NCBI GenBank assembly: GCA_027625915.1
Contig: JANTQA010000076.1
Coordinates: 4,031,501-4,095,500, forward strand
DNA from: Anaeramoeba flamelloides
Taxonomy: Eukaryota > Metamonada > Anaeramoebidae
Direction of reading: 5' to 3'
Length of the DNA stretch: 64,000 bases
The notes beneath the pieces were generated by a model. That model was not told the DNA's origin. It did not search any database and saw nothing but the letters and a program-made list of their open reading frames with translations. Position numbers and translations under genes: made by a program. Of the stretch, positions 11,717-24,125 are shown in pieces (the first letter of the stretch is position 1; the number at the start of each line of letters is the position of its first letter).

Positions 11717-14700
11717 TTAATTTCTGATTTTGATTTTAATTGTAGGTGTATTGACAATCTTGTTATTTTGATCTAAGCAAGTGACTGTGACTGTTAAATA
11801 TTTTTGGTGTTTTTCTATAGGACCAAAATTTTCTTCAAAGAGATCGATGATTTTAGTTTCATCAGGCTTTTGGATATAACCATTATAGAGCATGATACCG
11901 TCATGTGACATCATTTTGGTATCGTATTTGTATTTTTGGATGAAATGTTCATGGAAATCCTTCAATGTCAAATTTTGACCATTTTCTAAAAGTATATTAT
12001 CCCAAATGGTCCAAGTTTCTTCGCCGTTTTTTAAATATTTTTCGGTTTTAGGAGGAATTGGTTCACTGAAGCCGAAATAAGGTAAGGCCAAATTCATGAA
12101 GGTGTTTCTGTAGGATTCGACTGGCTTTTCTTGAACGAGTTTGTACAATTCGAGGACAACGAACCCGGCAACTGAAGCTGTTGTTGTAGCAAGAGCAGGG
12201 ATAATTTTACCGGCGATTCCTTTTGTTTTCAATCTAGTTGCTGTTGGGATTTTATAGTTAATGGCTCTTAAATTTGAACAGGCTGTTATGAAATCGATGT
12301 GGAAGTTACTGTCGTCATCTTTTTCAAATTTCTGAGGCATCACTTGTAAATTCTTAAGTTCTTCTTGTTTGGGTAATGAAACGATCAATTCGTCGATGAT
12401 CTTTTCGTCGTCATCGATTTCTTCTTCTTCGTCTTCATCCTTTTCGTCGACTTTAATTTTGACGCCTTCCTTGGGCACAAATTCTTCTACTTTAACTTGT
12501 GTGACCAATTTTTTGACAACTTCAATATCTGAAACGGTGTCGATGTTAAAGATCATTGCTCTTAAGTTGGATGTAGCATAAACAAAGTTGATATGGTCTT
12601 CTTCTTCAATATCAAAAACAATTGGATCTGGGGCGCGCTTTTGGCCAGACCAAAATTTGTTTCCTTGCGTGTCCTTGGCGTTTTTAGGATATACGAACAA
12701 TAGTTGGGCAATGTTGTTGTAATATAATTCTTGGAAAAGATTTCTGGCCCAAACAACACAGTCGTTGAAATCATTTGGCTTTTCGTCGATCAAATGGATT
12801 TTCAAGTTCGTCAAGGTTTCGACAATTACGCCAGCTGGTTGCTTTTTCAAGTCTTTGATGAAGGATTCCTTCTTGATAAAGTTTTGGATATTGTTTGGTA
12901 AATTTGAAAACAATCCTCCAAATTTATCTCTTGCCCATTGGATGGTGTGATCGATCTTGTTGGGGAAATTATGTAATGTACATTGTGGGATACCCTTTTC
13001 TGGTGGATCACGAGAATCGGAATAGCATTCTGTCAAATGTGGCGCAATGACTTGGGTGTTTCCCTTGGTTCCCAATGTTCCTGATTCTAATAACGATTTG
13101 CCATAGAAAACACAGTTTTGGTCAATATAGGTTCTTGCTTGAATGTTGTCGAGTGCATTACAGACACCGTCCAAGTTCTCATAGAATTCGGCAGTGTAAA
13201 TGTTTTCTGTCTCCTTGCCAACCCTATTAGAGAATGTCTTGATATTCAATTCCTGATTCATTTCCTTTGATGCCTTGGCGGCAGTGGCATCCTTTAATTG
13301 ATTGATGTCGTAGTCTCTGAATAAAAATTGTCTGTTCAAGTTGGATCGTTCGATGGTATCCATATCGGTCACATAGATTTGCCCCTTTTCTCCAGAGCCA
13401 AGACCAATCATCGCCCAATTTTTCAACATTTCGCACCCAATGGCACCAGCGCCAACTAAGAAATATTTCAAATTTCGAACCTTGTTTTGGATTGTCTTTC
13501 CAAAAATGGCAATGTAGCTGTCGTATCTTGAATTCTCTGGCTCGAATTCTTCTGCTGGCAATTCTAAAAAGTCCTTTGGTAGGGCCTCTGGGAATTCAAC
13601 AAACAAAAATTGGTTGAGTGGTGTAAATTTACCCGTACAGGCCTTCATCACTTCTTGCCCAACAATACCGCCCAATGCTGCGGTGAGTGGATTGATGGCG
13701 CCCATAGATGTATAGACAAATTCTTGAACCAACTTTTCATCCACGTTCTCAACATGGAGCTTGTCGTTGCCCTCTTGGCTAATATTGATTTCCTTGGCAA
13801 TTTTTAATACTGCCTCATAGGCCTCGACATTATGAGGCTTTGGAAGCTTGTTGTCCTTCAAATATTGGTAAAAGGCCTTCCATGTCAGCAACATGTCCTT
13901 TGGTCGATCCATTCGGAACCAATCTGTGATGTTGAATTCGGGTTCATCAAGTGCCTGCCTTAAGGACTTGTACGAAACCTTAAAGGGCACCTTGGTTTGC
14001 GTGGCATACCCCCCAGAGCCCTCCAATTTGTATTCGCTCAAGTCTGAGGTGTCTCCAATGGAAAATTCATATGGGTTCATGTATTTGATTTGCCTTTTTG
14101 TTCCGTTCAATTCAGTCATGCCGCCAACTTCGCTGAACTCAACCCAATCACCATCTTCAAAGCCATGCCTTGCCTCCATCGTGTTTGTGACAACACCTGG
14201 GTTCGCCTTTGTGATGCTTGTGATCATAGTTGTTAAATCGGGCTCGCCATTGGCATCGTAGATTGTGAAGTCGGTACCAAAGTCACAAAAGAGATTAATA
14301 TAGATACCTCTTGTGTCACATGAAATAAACTTGACATTCTCTTCATGACATAAATCAGAGACTCTCAATAATTCCTCCAGGGACAAAATGCCACAGCACA
14401 CAACAACTTGAAACTCTTGCACAAATTCTTGGTTAATTTCCTTGGTGGATAATTGAACATCAACGTATTCATTGAGTTCTTTTAATTTTGTTAAACTGGT
14501 TTTGGCTCGGTTTTTTCCAACATCTTCAACTTTAAAGTAAAACTTTTAGTTTTTTTTTTTTTTATTTTTTGTTTGATTAGATTAGATTAGATTAGATTAT
14601 TTTTTGTAAAGTTTTTTGTTTGAAAAAAAAAATGGTTGCAAGTTAATTAATTTTTTTTTAGTTGTGTTTAAAAGAGAAAGGAGAAAAAAAAAAAATTAAA

Positions 14701-15123
14701 AAAAGAAGAAATGTAAAAAAGAAAAAATTGAGAAAAAAATTAAAAACAAAGAAATTATTTACTTGTGAACCAAGATCGCTGATTTCAACATTTTTGTCGT
14801 CCCAAAGAGTAACACTTTTAACACCTGCTAAAATTATATTTTTGGCTATTTGTTTTTTTTTTTTTTTTGATTTGAAGGAGAATAAAAATAAAAAGAGTAA
14901 TTGAAAGGTAAGGTTTATTTTTATTTGGCTAGATTCGAAAAAAAAAAAAAATAAAGAAAAAAGAATTTTTACCTAGTTCAACACCAACACCATTAAGACC
15001 AATAAGAAGAACATGATTTGATGTTAATCTTTTCATTGCTTCCTCACCCATAACATATAATTGACGAGAATAAAGAGATTCATCAATTTTGATGTCTTCT
15101 GTTTTTTCTTTTTTTTCTGTCAT
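11717..15123 (-). CDS. UBA1: Ubiquitin-activating enzyme E1 (3 exons)
   Basis: E1 adenylates the C-terminus of ubiquitin with ATP, takes it as a thioester and passes it to E2 enzymes in cytosol and nucleus. The exons are 15123-14973, 14845-14763 and 14542-11717, with introns of 127 and 220 bp. The joined frame gives 1019 aa, the usual length (yeast 1024, human 1058). The N-terminus holds the inactive adenylation half ([22 protein letters not shown]). The active half has [19 protein letters not shown] near residue 442, [17 protein letters not shown] after it and the catalytic cysteine in [11 protein letters not shown] at about residue 599. Later come [15 protein letters not shown] and the C-terminal ubiquitin-fold domain, which binds E2. 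An acidic insert ([14 protein letters not shown]) lies in the catalytic-cysteine half. Exon 2 encodes only about 28 residues but is required to keep the family alignment continuous. All motifs are intact, so the gene should be functional. Confidence 0.98.
14573..14599. repeat. GATTA pentanucleotide microsatellite in UBA1 intron 2
   Basis: About five tandem copies of ATTAG lie within the second intron of UBA1, close to its A-rich 3' end on the coding strand. It is simple-sequence DNA and not a telomeric array. Confidence 0.85.
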
Positions 15124-15436
15124 AATTAAAAAAGTATATTTGTGGATAGAGAATTAAAAAAATGAATTCTTATTTCAGTTGTAAATCTTAAAAGTTTTTT
15201 TTGATGTCATTAAAAACAAATTTGAAAATTAGACACACTTTCATGTTTTTGGATTTTACAAACTATTGATAAATCTGACTCTGATAAAAAATTACTTTAG
15301 AACTTTTTTTATTCTTGAAAAAGAAAAGAATAAAAGGAATAAAACATTCGTTTTAATGAGTTTTAATCTGATTTTATTTCAATAATTTGTTATTTTGGAA
15401 GATTTTGTAAAAATTACTCCTTTTATTGAATTCACA

Positions 15437-15557
15437 ATGGGAAAAAATTTTTACTACCTTTTCCTTCTTTTTTCTGATACAAAAAACTCAGTTCTCAAAT
15501 ATGTATTGTGACTCGACTTGAAAAAGTAAATTCAAAATCAAGTGAATATTTTTTCCA
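15437..15557. repeat. Hairpin element I, solo copy 1
   Basis: The ends form imperfect inverted repeats: TGGGAAAAAATTTTTACT on the left and, on the opposite strand, TTGGAAAAAATATTCACTT on the right. The length is about 120 bp and there is no ORF. It is similar in design to 15941-16061, 20371-20493 and a segment inside element D. Confidence 0.5.
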
Positions 15558-15940
15558 ATTTAGAATTCAAATAAAAGTATGTATTTTTTTGATTAATTTC
15601 CAAACTCTTTGTTTTCAAACAACCATTTAGGAACTAACTCTTTGGTTGACTTTTTTCAGAAGGGAACTTATAAATTCAAATAATGAAAGAAAAGGATTAA
15701 AAATGAATCATTGAAATTTGAAAGTTTTTTTTTCCTTTTATTAACCCAATGTAAAACCCAGACTTTTGATTTAATTCAATTTTTTTACAGAAAAACCGAT
15801 CACAAGAACTTTAATATCTTGTGAAATATTTAGAATTATTTGAGGAATAAAAACCAAGAGAGTACTCTACAAATTATTAGAACTTTAATAAAAGTGATAA
15901 CAAATTGTTGATTTTATTCTACTCTTTATTTAAAACTAAA

Positions 15941-16061
15941 TGGGAAAAAATTTTCACTTCCTTTATCTGATTTTTTATAATTACAGTTCTCAAAGAAGAA
16001 GTTTGCAGTTTGTGTCTGTATTTTTGAAAGGAAATTGAAAATGAAGTGAAAAATTTTCCCT
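15941..16061. repeat. Hairpin element I, solo copy 2
   Basis: The left arm starts TGGGAAAAAATTTTCACTTC. The right arm ends GAAGTGAAAAATTTTCCC, its near-perfect complement. The loop of about 80 bp has no ORF. A mariner-like MITE begins eight bases beyond the right arm, after TCATTTATA. Confidence 0.65.
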
Positions 16062-16069
16062 CATTTATA

Positions 16070-16255
16070 CAGTCAGTTCTACTTTTAAGATACAAACTTT
16101 GTACGAAATTTAAGGCACAAAAAAATATCAAAAAAAGCACATTTTTTGGAATTTTTTTCACAAATTATTTTACTTGAATTTGACTTTTGTATTTTATAAT
16201 TTTTCAGTGTCTAAAATTTGGTTCAAAGTTTATGTCTTAAAAGTGTAACTGAGTG
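16070..16255. mobile_element. Mariner-like MITE, family A, copy 1
   Basis: The left end reads CAGTCAGTTCTACTTTTAAG after a TA. The right end is the degraded complement, TCTTAAAAGTGTAACTGAG. The whole element is close to a palindrome of about 90 bp arms. CAGT termini and TA flanks fit Tc1/mariner-type transposition. No transposase is encoded. Confidence 0.75.
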
Positions 16256-16259
16256 CAAT

Positions 16260-19200
16260 ACAAACACCAACATTAAAATAATTAACTTTAATTTTGCGCT
16301 TTAAGGAATATTCAAATTTTAGTCTCTATAGTGATTTAAATACATCACATAAAATCAAAATAAAAAAGATTTAAAACAATCAAAATTATTGGAGAGACAA
16401 AATATTGTATATTTTTCGATTTTTGAGATTTTTACTTTGATATTTAAAAAGAATTTAATGATCAATAACTTTTATGGGTTCTTATAAAAAACACTCGAAA
16501 TGTTAAAAGTGTATTTTATAATGGTATTCAATCTGTGCCCATCTAAATTATTTTCAGGTATATATTGGCAGAGTTGAAATAAAGTGTATGGGTATTGGAA
16601 ATAAGTTGGACACAACTCGAATAGGGAGATTACAGATTTTAAAATTTGGAAAGATTAAAAATGTTCTATTTGGATTGTCAAAAAGACAAATTTTTTTCTT
16701 TATGTAGAATTAAAGGTGAAATTTTATTTTACTTAATATACCTTTTGGGGATTCAAATAGATCAAAAAATTTATTTTTAATTTGTAATTTCTACCCATTT
16801 TTTTTTATTCCAGCTTTTAAATAAGGTTTTTTGTAAATTCACTAAACAGGAAATGATAATTTGAACTAACTTCAAAAAAGATTTCAAACTCTTCTATTTA
16901 TAACCCAATTGGGTTTAAAAACAAAGTTAACCCTATCTAAAAATTGATTTTCAAATTCAAAAGATCTCTTAATAAGTAACACGGAAAAGTCTATTTTATC
17001 AGTCTTATCATCCTCACTAATTTAAAAATTGTAATGTAAAGGTAATGGGAAAACTTTATTTTTTGAATAACACTGCAAATAAAAAACATTCCATTATAAA
17101 AGCACATTTAATAAAAAACAGATGGATATACACCCGGCTACCACCCTTTTATAATCAATGTGACCCCTTCATTTATAATAATAATTACTATTATTTAAAA
17201 AATGTCAAGTAATACCCTAAATAAATAAAATTTAAAAAAAAAAACAAAATATAATTGACTTATTGATACCAAAAAATAAAGAAAATAAAAAAAAAACAAA
17301 TAAAAAATGTATAATGTATTTTTTAATCGTTTGGAATGATCCATTTCTTGGTACTTTTTTTAAAAGAAAACAATTATATATGCCAAAATATAAAAGTAAT
17401 TATTTTCATTTGAGCTTATTTTATATGGAGGTTAAATAACATGAATTTTGACTTTTTAAATGAAAAAATCCACAAATCAAGTCATATCTTATCATTTTTA
17501 AAGATATATAATAAAATTTATTCAAAGAAGAAAAATTATCCATTATGAATCGTTATTCTAGACATAATAAATGAAAAGAAATGAATTCTAGATTATGGAT
17601 TGAAGTTGAATGAACTGCATTTAAAACAGAAAATTTACCAAATTTTCCAATAAAAAAGACTTGTATTACTAAAAAATTTCTAATAATAAAAACCTAAAAA
17701 TTAAATATGTATAAGATCTCTTAACTTCATCAACCTTCCAACTAAAATGTTTGATTCATCACATAACAAAGAATATATTTTGACAATGTAATACAAAAAA
17801 AACACCCAGTTTATATGATGTAAAAAACCAAAACAATCCTATTTTTCTTCTTACCCAGGCACTGCATTTAATAGACTTATCGAAAATATAATTAAAATTA
17901 AATCAATTTTGAATGTCAACTCTTTGGAATTTTGAGAAATTTTTAATTATGGATTAAATTTGTTTGGAAAAATTCATAATTTTTGATAAGTTTCTATCTC
18001 ATTTTAATTTTTTTTTTTCTTTTGTAACAAAAAACTTCTTTCAATCACCGACTCGATGCCTCTACGACCCAAAAAACACTAAAAATTAAAAACTGATCAA
18101 ATACAATCCATTAAAAAAATTAAAAAAATAAAATGAAAAAATAAAAATAAATAAAGTTTCAATTTAACTTTTTCTTGAAAACATTTTTTGCCAAAATCAT
18201 TGAATTCAAAGTTGAAATTATGTATATTTTTATATACAATATCTTATTTTAACTCATTTACTAAAACAAATTCGAAATTCTGGGATTTTTTTTTTCACAA
18301 AAGGCACTAATTTAGTCTTCAAATGTTTTTTTTTTATTTCCAAATGGAAAAATTAAAAAAAAGTTATTTAAAAAGACCAACTCTCTGGGAAAGTATGCTA
18401 ATTTAATATATTAGCTTATTCTTTGATTCAAAATTTTCACAACCCCAATTTTTCAAAATAAAATAAAAAGGTGCACATTAATTTCAAAAAATATTTTCGA
18501 TATTCAAAAGTTGATAGTGTTTTTATTGTAAAAAATTTTATCCAGGTGGTTAATTGAATTTAGTTATAAGGCTAGATTTCGAAAAATATTAATCAGAAAA
18601 AAATATTGCTTAATTTTATTAAGACATATATATTTTTAGATAAAAGAAATTCCCCTTTTAATATATCAATTTCAAGACTTTCTTTTTAATGATGGATCTT
18701 TAATAACCCAATTCGATATTTGACCAATTGCTTATTATTATATGAAAACCCATATTTTTAATAAAATATAAAAGGAAAAAAAATATGGCCCACCATTTAT
18801 TTAGCAAATACATATTTTGTGATAAATTGAGACTGATATTTTTTGTACTATTTCTGCCTAATATTTTTTTGTGAACAAGCAAAACGAAATATAACAAATT
18901 TTTAAAAAATAAAATAGATGTATCTGTAATTTTATCACATTTCATTTTAAAAAATCAATATTATATGTTTCTTTAACCTATTCATCAATAAGTCTTCTTG
19001 AAAAAAGAAGTTTTAAGGCTAAATTGCGAAAAGGGTTTTACAAAGTTTGTTAGGGCTGTTTTTTTAACATCTGTAAAAACCTATTAATTTATTTTTTAAT
19101 AATTATTTGGGTTTTTTTTTGCTGATATTTGAGATATGGGATATTAATTTAATTTGTTTTCTATTCCAAAATACTATAATTATTTTTGTATATATGGTCT

Positions 19201-19690
19201 AGCTAGTAATTTAATAGTTTAAATCAAAAAAAAGTTGAGTGGTTTGTTTATTCCAAATCAAGAATAGAAAAAAGTAATACATCTGGATTTGATTAAAAAT
19301 AAAAAATTGAATTTTAAAGCTTTTAGGTACTCTAATTTTAAAACAACTTTGTGTAACAATAATTGGTTATCTCAACTAAAACACAATTACTATACTTATA
19401 TATTCAGTTTTCCAAAAAAAAAGAACCATTCCAATGTCTAAAAAACTTTTCACAAAATTTAAAATTCGGGTAACATTGAAAATCGATCTACTAAGAACTA
19501 AATTAACTTGTACTTGCGACTAAAACAAAATAATTTCATTTTCATTCTTCGTGAATTATAAAACTTAATGTGGGTTTGGATCTTTATGAGATATCTGATT
19601 CCTTGGATTAGTTTAAAATTTAAGTGTAATTTCATTGAAAATAAATGATATCAGCACTCCTTGGCTCAAATAGCACTCAAAAATATATTT
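16260..19690. other. Long intergenic region without recognised content
   Basis: I see only A/T-rich sequence, homopolymers and short chance ORFs. No exon with family similarity, no convincing inverted repeat and no RNA gene could be supported between the MITE and the F repeat. Confidence 0.5.
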
Positions 19691-19835
19691 TAACTATTAT
19701 TGCGCAATAAGTTATCAGATTTTTTACAAAAGATCACAATAAAAATTGAAAGTTTGAAAAATTTTTTTTTTCAATACTTTTTCAAATCTGGAGAAAGAAA
19801 CAGAAATCCGGATAATATTTATTTAGTATTTGTTA

Positions 19836-20345
19836 ATTCATTTTTAGAACTTCCAAAAGTAATTATTTTTTTCTATTTTTATAATTTCAAAGATTTACCC
19901 AATAACCATCAACATAAAAACCCAAAGATAATTATTTTTTTCCCCCTTAAATTCTTTTATTTGTTACAGAAATTTATTTCCACGATTTCTATAATAATTT
20001 ATCAAGTTAATCTCTTAGTTTAATTATTTAATTGTTATAAGTAATTTAATTATTTAGCACGAATCAACATTTGACAACAAATTCTATGAAGATATTTTGT
20101 AAATTTGAAGTATTAATATTGATGGTTTAACCTTTAAATTTAGCTTCAAATTCTGATATATTCAAAATTGTTTCGGTTGTTTACTAATACCTGTATTATA
20201 TTTAATTGATTAGATCAACTTTTATTACTAATTGACATATAGTCTTTAGAGAAACCTTTTAACTGTAAAGTATTGTGATGATTACATTCAAGAACACCTT
20301 ACTTTGATTTTAGGTTTCCAAATTATAGACACAAACCGATTAAAT
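19836..20345. repeat. Repeat family F, copy 1
   Basis: It aligns with 33975-34490 and 54050-54580. Shared landmarks in order are TTTAGAACTTCCAAAAGTAA or a variant, AATATTGATGGTTTAACC, CCTTTAAATTT, TTTACTAATAC, ATTGAT.AGATCAAC and ACTTTGATTTTAGG. The inner inverted repeat that is strong in the other copies is eroded here (ATTTGACAACAAATT facing AATTTAGCTTCAAAT). There is no shared reading frame. Confidence 0.7.
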
Positions 20346-20370
20346 CTTATTTGATTAAATCAAATAATGA

Positions 20371-20493
20371 ACGAAAAAAATTTACTTCGTTTCTATTCCT
20401 TTAATCAAATAGAGATCAACAAACCAAGATCTATTGATTTGAAAACTTGTTTGTCAGATAACAATAAGGAAAATGTAGTGAAAATTTTTCTCA
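20371..20493. repeat. Hairpin element I, solo copy 3
   Basis: The left arm (GAAAAAAATTTACTTCGTTT) and right arm (ATGTAGTGAAAATTTTTCTC) are imperfect complements about 120 bp apart. MITE B starts immediately to the right, sharing the final TA of CTCATTTA as its target duplicate. Confidence 0.5.
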
Positions 20494-20497
20494 TTTA

Positions 20498-20959
20498 CAG
20501 TGGTGTAAATAACCCATGTTAACAACCTTTAACCCATAACTAAAAGTTAACTCATGTTTTTTTTTCAGACTTGGGTATTGGAAGATAAATATTACTCATA
20601 TATTCTTGGTTCAGATTCAAATTGACTTTAGAGGTTAGATCTTGAATTAATAGAAATGGTTCAAAAATATTAAATTCTTTTGTTTCAAAAATTTGTCATT
20701 TTTACAAAATGTGTTTTTCTTTTGAAAATTCAAAAAAGATCTTTTTCTCTCATTTTTTTGTCAAAAAATTACATTTTAATCTCCCAATATCTTCATAATT
20801 CTTTTTTAAAATGTATTTAAAGAACCCTATTTCTTGTTTATATACTGTTGCCATCCCATTGATTTGTTTCTTTTATTTCTACAGTCAGCCAATATTTTTT
20901 GCATGAGTTAAATTTTAGTAATGGGTGAAAATAAAAAACACGGGTTAGTTACACCACTG
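20498..20959. mobile_element. Mariner-like MITE, family B
   Basis: The left end is CAGTGGTGTAAATAACCC and the right end is its complement GGGTTAGTTACACCACTG, each flanked by TA (20496-20497 and 20960-20961). The length is 462 bp. The interior shows further imperfect symmetry (ACCCATAACTAAAAGTTAAC near the left, AGTTAAATTTTAGTAATGGGT near the right) and no ORF. Termini and TA duplication are characteristic of Tc1/mariner-type non-autonomous elements. Confidence 0.85.
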
Positions 20960-21354
20960 TAGTTTCCCAATACATTGGTTAAATGAAATAAAAAATTGTT
21001 TAGCTCTTTGATTCAAGTAATAATAATTTGTTGAGTAGTCTTGATCAAAACAAGCTAATAAAAAATTCTAAAAAATAAAAACCAAAAAGAAACATTTTAT
21101 TTACTACTTGTGTTTGGATTTGTTCCAAAATCTATTTTTCCAGATTTCTCAAAAAACAATAAAATAAAAATAAAAATTATCGTCGAGAATTTAGAAATAA
21201 TAAAACAACACAAACCATCTCTTTTGAATGAAATCTTACTCTTCTAATTTAATCAAAACACAAAAATCATTTTTTTATTTAAACAAACTTGACTAAAAAA
21301 CGAATAATAACCCAACAAAAAAAATTATTTTTACACAGTCAAACAACAATTCAA

Positions 21355-22764
21355 ATGAGTAACCCACCGAAACGAACAGGACCAAGAGCGCCACAGGGGT
21401 TTTACAAACCAACAGATGAAGAACAAGAACTGTTTAACAAATTAGAAGAAAAGGAAAAACAAATCTTAAAGGTTAGTCTTAAACAGAATTTGAGCAAACG
21501 GTTTCATAACTACAGCATAAATTTTTCAACTTTATTTATACTTGAACGTGTTGAAAATGAAGTAGATTACAGCCAGGTCTTTATAAAGAAGGAACTCTTG
21601 GACTTGGTGTGTGTAGCATTTAAACAAGGAAGGCAAGGTGTAACAAAAGCGATCGACAATTTCTATAGCCGAAAAGGTTTTTATCGTACAAGCAAGAAAG
21701 TCTATGAGCGGAGCTATATCAAGAAGGAATTGTATGAAAAATTAAAGACAAAAAACGAACAACCAGAGCTGTTTCACAAAAAAAGAAAACGAACGAAAAA
21801 AATCCTAAAAATTCGAACATGTGAAAATATTAAACGAAGAAAAAAGTTGAGTATGTTTGCACAAAAAAATAACACAACACAGATCAAAAAAAAAGAGACG
21901 AAACAGGAACCTGAAAATGAAAATGATAAAAAAAATAAAAAAGAAAATAAAAAGAAAGAAACCAATCAAAAAAGAATAAAAGATGATTTTATTTCAAAAT
22001 TTATTTCTCTTGATCACAGCACCAACTCAAACCATTCTAACAAAGAACCACCAACAATTTTACAAGAAGAACTTCTTTCGAAAGAGGATTTTAATTTTCT
22101 TGAAAAGAATTTACAATACGCGTCTACAAATCTTTTTGAAGAATTCAAAGGTAATTGTAATAATGGTTCTTCTGTTTTACGCAACACCACAAGTCAAAAT
22201 GGCGACAATAGCCTTGATAAGAATACTGGAGTTCAGCTTTTGCTAGTCGACAAGGAAGTTGAAAAAGAAATAGAAAAAGATTTAAAAAGGACTGTCGAAC
22301 CAACTGAACAATTCCAAACCAGCGATTATGAAACATTTGCAATTGAATCTCTCCAAAAAGAAAATTTTCCCAATTTCAAAACCAAATCATCAAGAACGTC
22401 AACCTGTGAAAGTAATGTTCAATTTAATCTTCTTAAAGATAATCAAAAAACAAATCAAATCAAAATTGACATTTTGAAAATTGATTTGAGTGAACATTCA
22501 GAATCAGAATTTGACACAACTTCAGATGAAATGGATTTTGAAAATGAAAATTTGCCTTTTTTCAATTTTTATGAGAATGACATTATTAATGACATTGAGA
22601 TTGACACTGGCAATGGAAATGTTAATCTTAAGATTAATAACCATCATTCACAAACCAATATAAACGATCACTTTGATGATCAAAACTTTATTGATATCAA
22701 TAACAATATTTTAAATCATATGTATACAAATATATATGACGATATGACTTTTAATTTTTATTAA
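21355..22764 (+). CDS. Hypothetical Lys/Glu/Asn-rich protein, family not recognised
   Basis: The first ATG in the open frame gives 469 aa and starts MSNPPKRTGPRAPQGFYKPT; the frame is open for a further 66 bases upstream but without ATG. The first 150 residues look globular and basic, with two similar charged segments, FIKKELLDLV and YIKKELYEKL, about 50 residues apart, the second followed by a KRKRTKK-type cluster that could act as a nuclear signal. The rest is low-complexity: a Lys/Glu stretch, then an acidic, Asp/Asn-rich tail ending DDMTFNFY. A basic front with an acidic tail fits a nuclear regulatory protein, but this is inference. A GTTAGT after the codons for EKQILK could be a donor, yet I found no frame-keeping acceptor, so I treat it as one exon. 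It is the only sizeable plus-strand ORF between UBA1 and ANKRD13. Confidence 0.65.
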   Translation: MSNPPKRTGPRAPQGFYKPTDEEQELFNKLEEKEKQILKVSLKQNLSKRFHNYSINFSTLFILERVENEVDYSQVFIKKELLDLVCVAFKQGRQGVTKAIDNFYSRKGFYRTSKKVYERSYIKKELYEKLKTKNEQPELFHKKRKRTKKILKIRTCENIKRRKKLSMFAQKNNTTQIKKKETKQEPENENDKKNKKENKKKETNQKRIKDDFISKFISLDHSTNSNHSNKEPPTILQEELLSKEDFNFLEKNLQYASTNLFEEFKGNCNNGSSVLRNTTSQNGDNSLDKNTGVQLLLVDKEVEKEIEKDLKRTVEPTEQFQTSDYETFAIESLQKENFPNFKTKSSRTSTCESNVQFNLLKDNQKTNQIKIDILKIDLSEHSESEFDTTSDEMDFENENLPFFNFYENDIINDIEIDTGNGNVNLKINNHHSQTNINDHFDDQNFIDINNNILNHMYTNIYDDMTFNFY

Positions 22765-23504
22765 ATACAATATTTAATTCACAATATTATCAAATTAATA
22801 TTTTTTTTTTTTGAAATTTCTTTGACTAATAGATAAAAGTCAAAGACTTTTTTTTAAAAAATATTAATTTGCCATTATGATTCAAAATTATTTAATCTTG
22901 TTTTTAGAATTACTAAAATTTTAAAATGCAAATTAGATAAATTTCAAGAATCATAATAAATAAATCTTCTTTTTTTAATGAAAGAAGTACATTTTTATAA
23001 ATATATCTATATCTATCCATCCAACTATATATATATATATATATATATATTTGTTTTTTAATTGGTAAATATCACTGGTTTTTTTTTCTTTGAATGACAC
23101 CAGATAATTTGATTTTAAAATTCATCATTTGTATTTGTCTTTGACGAATAAATGAATAACAAAAATAAAACAAAATCTTTAATTTTTTATTTTTTAACTT
23201 TTTTTTTTTTGTAATTGAAATATGTTCTTTTGTTAAATCTATTTTTCTTCCCGAAAAAAAATATTGTCAATAGAAAAAAAATTGTTAGATACAGAGAAAA
23301 TATTTTCAAAAATGATGTATCCGAAACCTCAAAAAATATTTACCCAAATGAAGCTAAAATATTCTGTCTTGTTTTAAATTAGTATTTCTTACAAGTTCTT
23401 TTTATGTTGATTATAATTATTATGATTGATTTGGTTCTTACCCAACTGCGAATTCTCTAGAAGTGACTATAAGTGAATTATAGCAACTTCACCTGTTTTC
23501 AACT

Positions 23505-24125
23505 GCTGTTGAGTGCCGGCCTTTTCAAGAATTTAAAAGAATATAGAAAAATCCCTGATTTTACTTCATTCTTTTGAATTCTGGAAAGCATAACGCTGTT
23601 TTTTTTTTTAATTTAAGAAATAAAGTCAAAATTTAAAAAAATGTAACTTTATTTCTAATAGCCAATAAAAACCCAATGGCGGTTTTCTTCAGGTCTACTG
23701 TTTTATTTGTTAAGTTTTCAAGGTTTTTTTGAGATTTTCTATTTTATTGATGAAAATTTCTAGGTTTATTTTTGAGGTTTTCTATTTCAAAAAGCAAAAA
23801 AAAAACCTAACAAAAATCTATTGATTTCCTTAAATAAACAGAAAACCCAAGAAAAAGCAACCACACTATTCTAAAATCCAAAAGAATAGAGAAAAATTAA
23901 AGCTTTTTGCACAATTCTTTTTAATTTTGGAAAAAAAAGAACAATCGTTTTTCTTGAAGTTTTCTGTTTTATTCTTTGAAGTGTTCTAGGTTTTTTTGAG
24001 GTTTTCTATTTTATTTCGAAAATCGATTGATTTTCTAAATAAATAGAAAACTCAAAAAAAACCTAACGAAAATATATAGTTTGTTTTGGAATAAATAGAA
24101 AACTCAAAAAAATATAACCTTTATT
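23505..24125. repeat. Hairpin-array repeat, family E, copy 1 (longest)
   Basis: It contains successive inverted repeats. One type has arms like AGAATTTAAAAGAAT facing ATTCTTTTGAATTCTGGAAA (23525-23595, and again 23870-23935). A second uses TAATTTAAGAAATAAAGT facing ACTTTATTT. A third uses TTTTCTATTTTATT-like arms facing AATAAACAGAAAACCCAAG-like arms. Joining words resemble GCCG, AACGCTG and CCTAACG. There is no ORF. It lies between the hypothetical gene at 21.4-22.8 kb and ANKRD13. Confidence 0.65.

Noticed and set aside
13893-14261. 122-codon plus-strand ORF opposite UBA1
   Set aside because: It is an antisense shadow of the conserved UBA1 third exon.
14573-14599. TTAGA repeat as an interstitial telomere
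   Set aside because: Only about five units, inside an intron, and not a recognised telomere unit.
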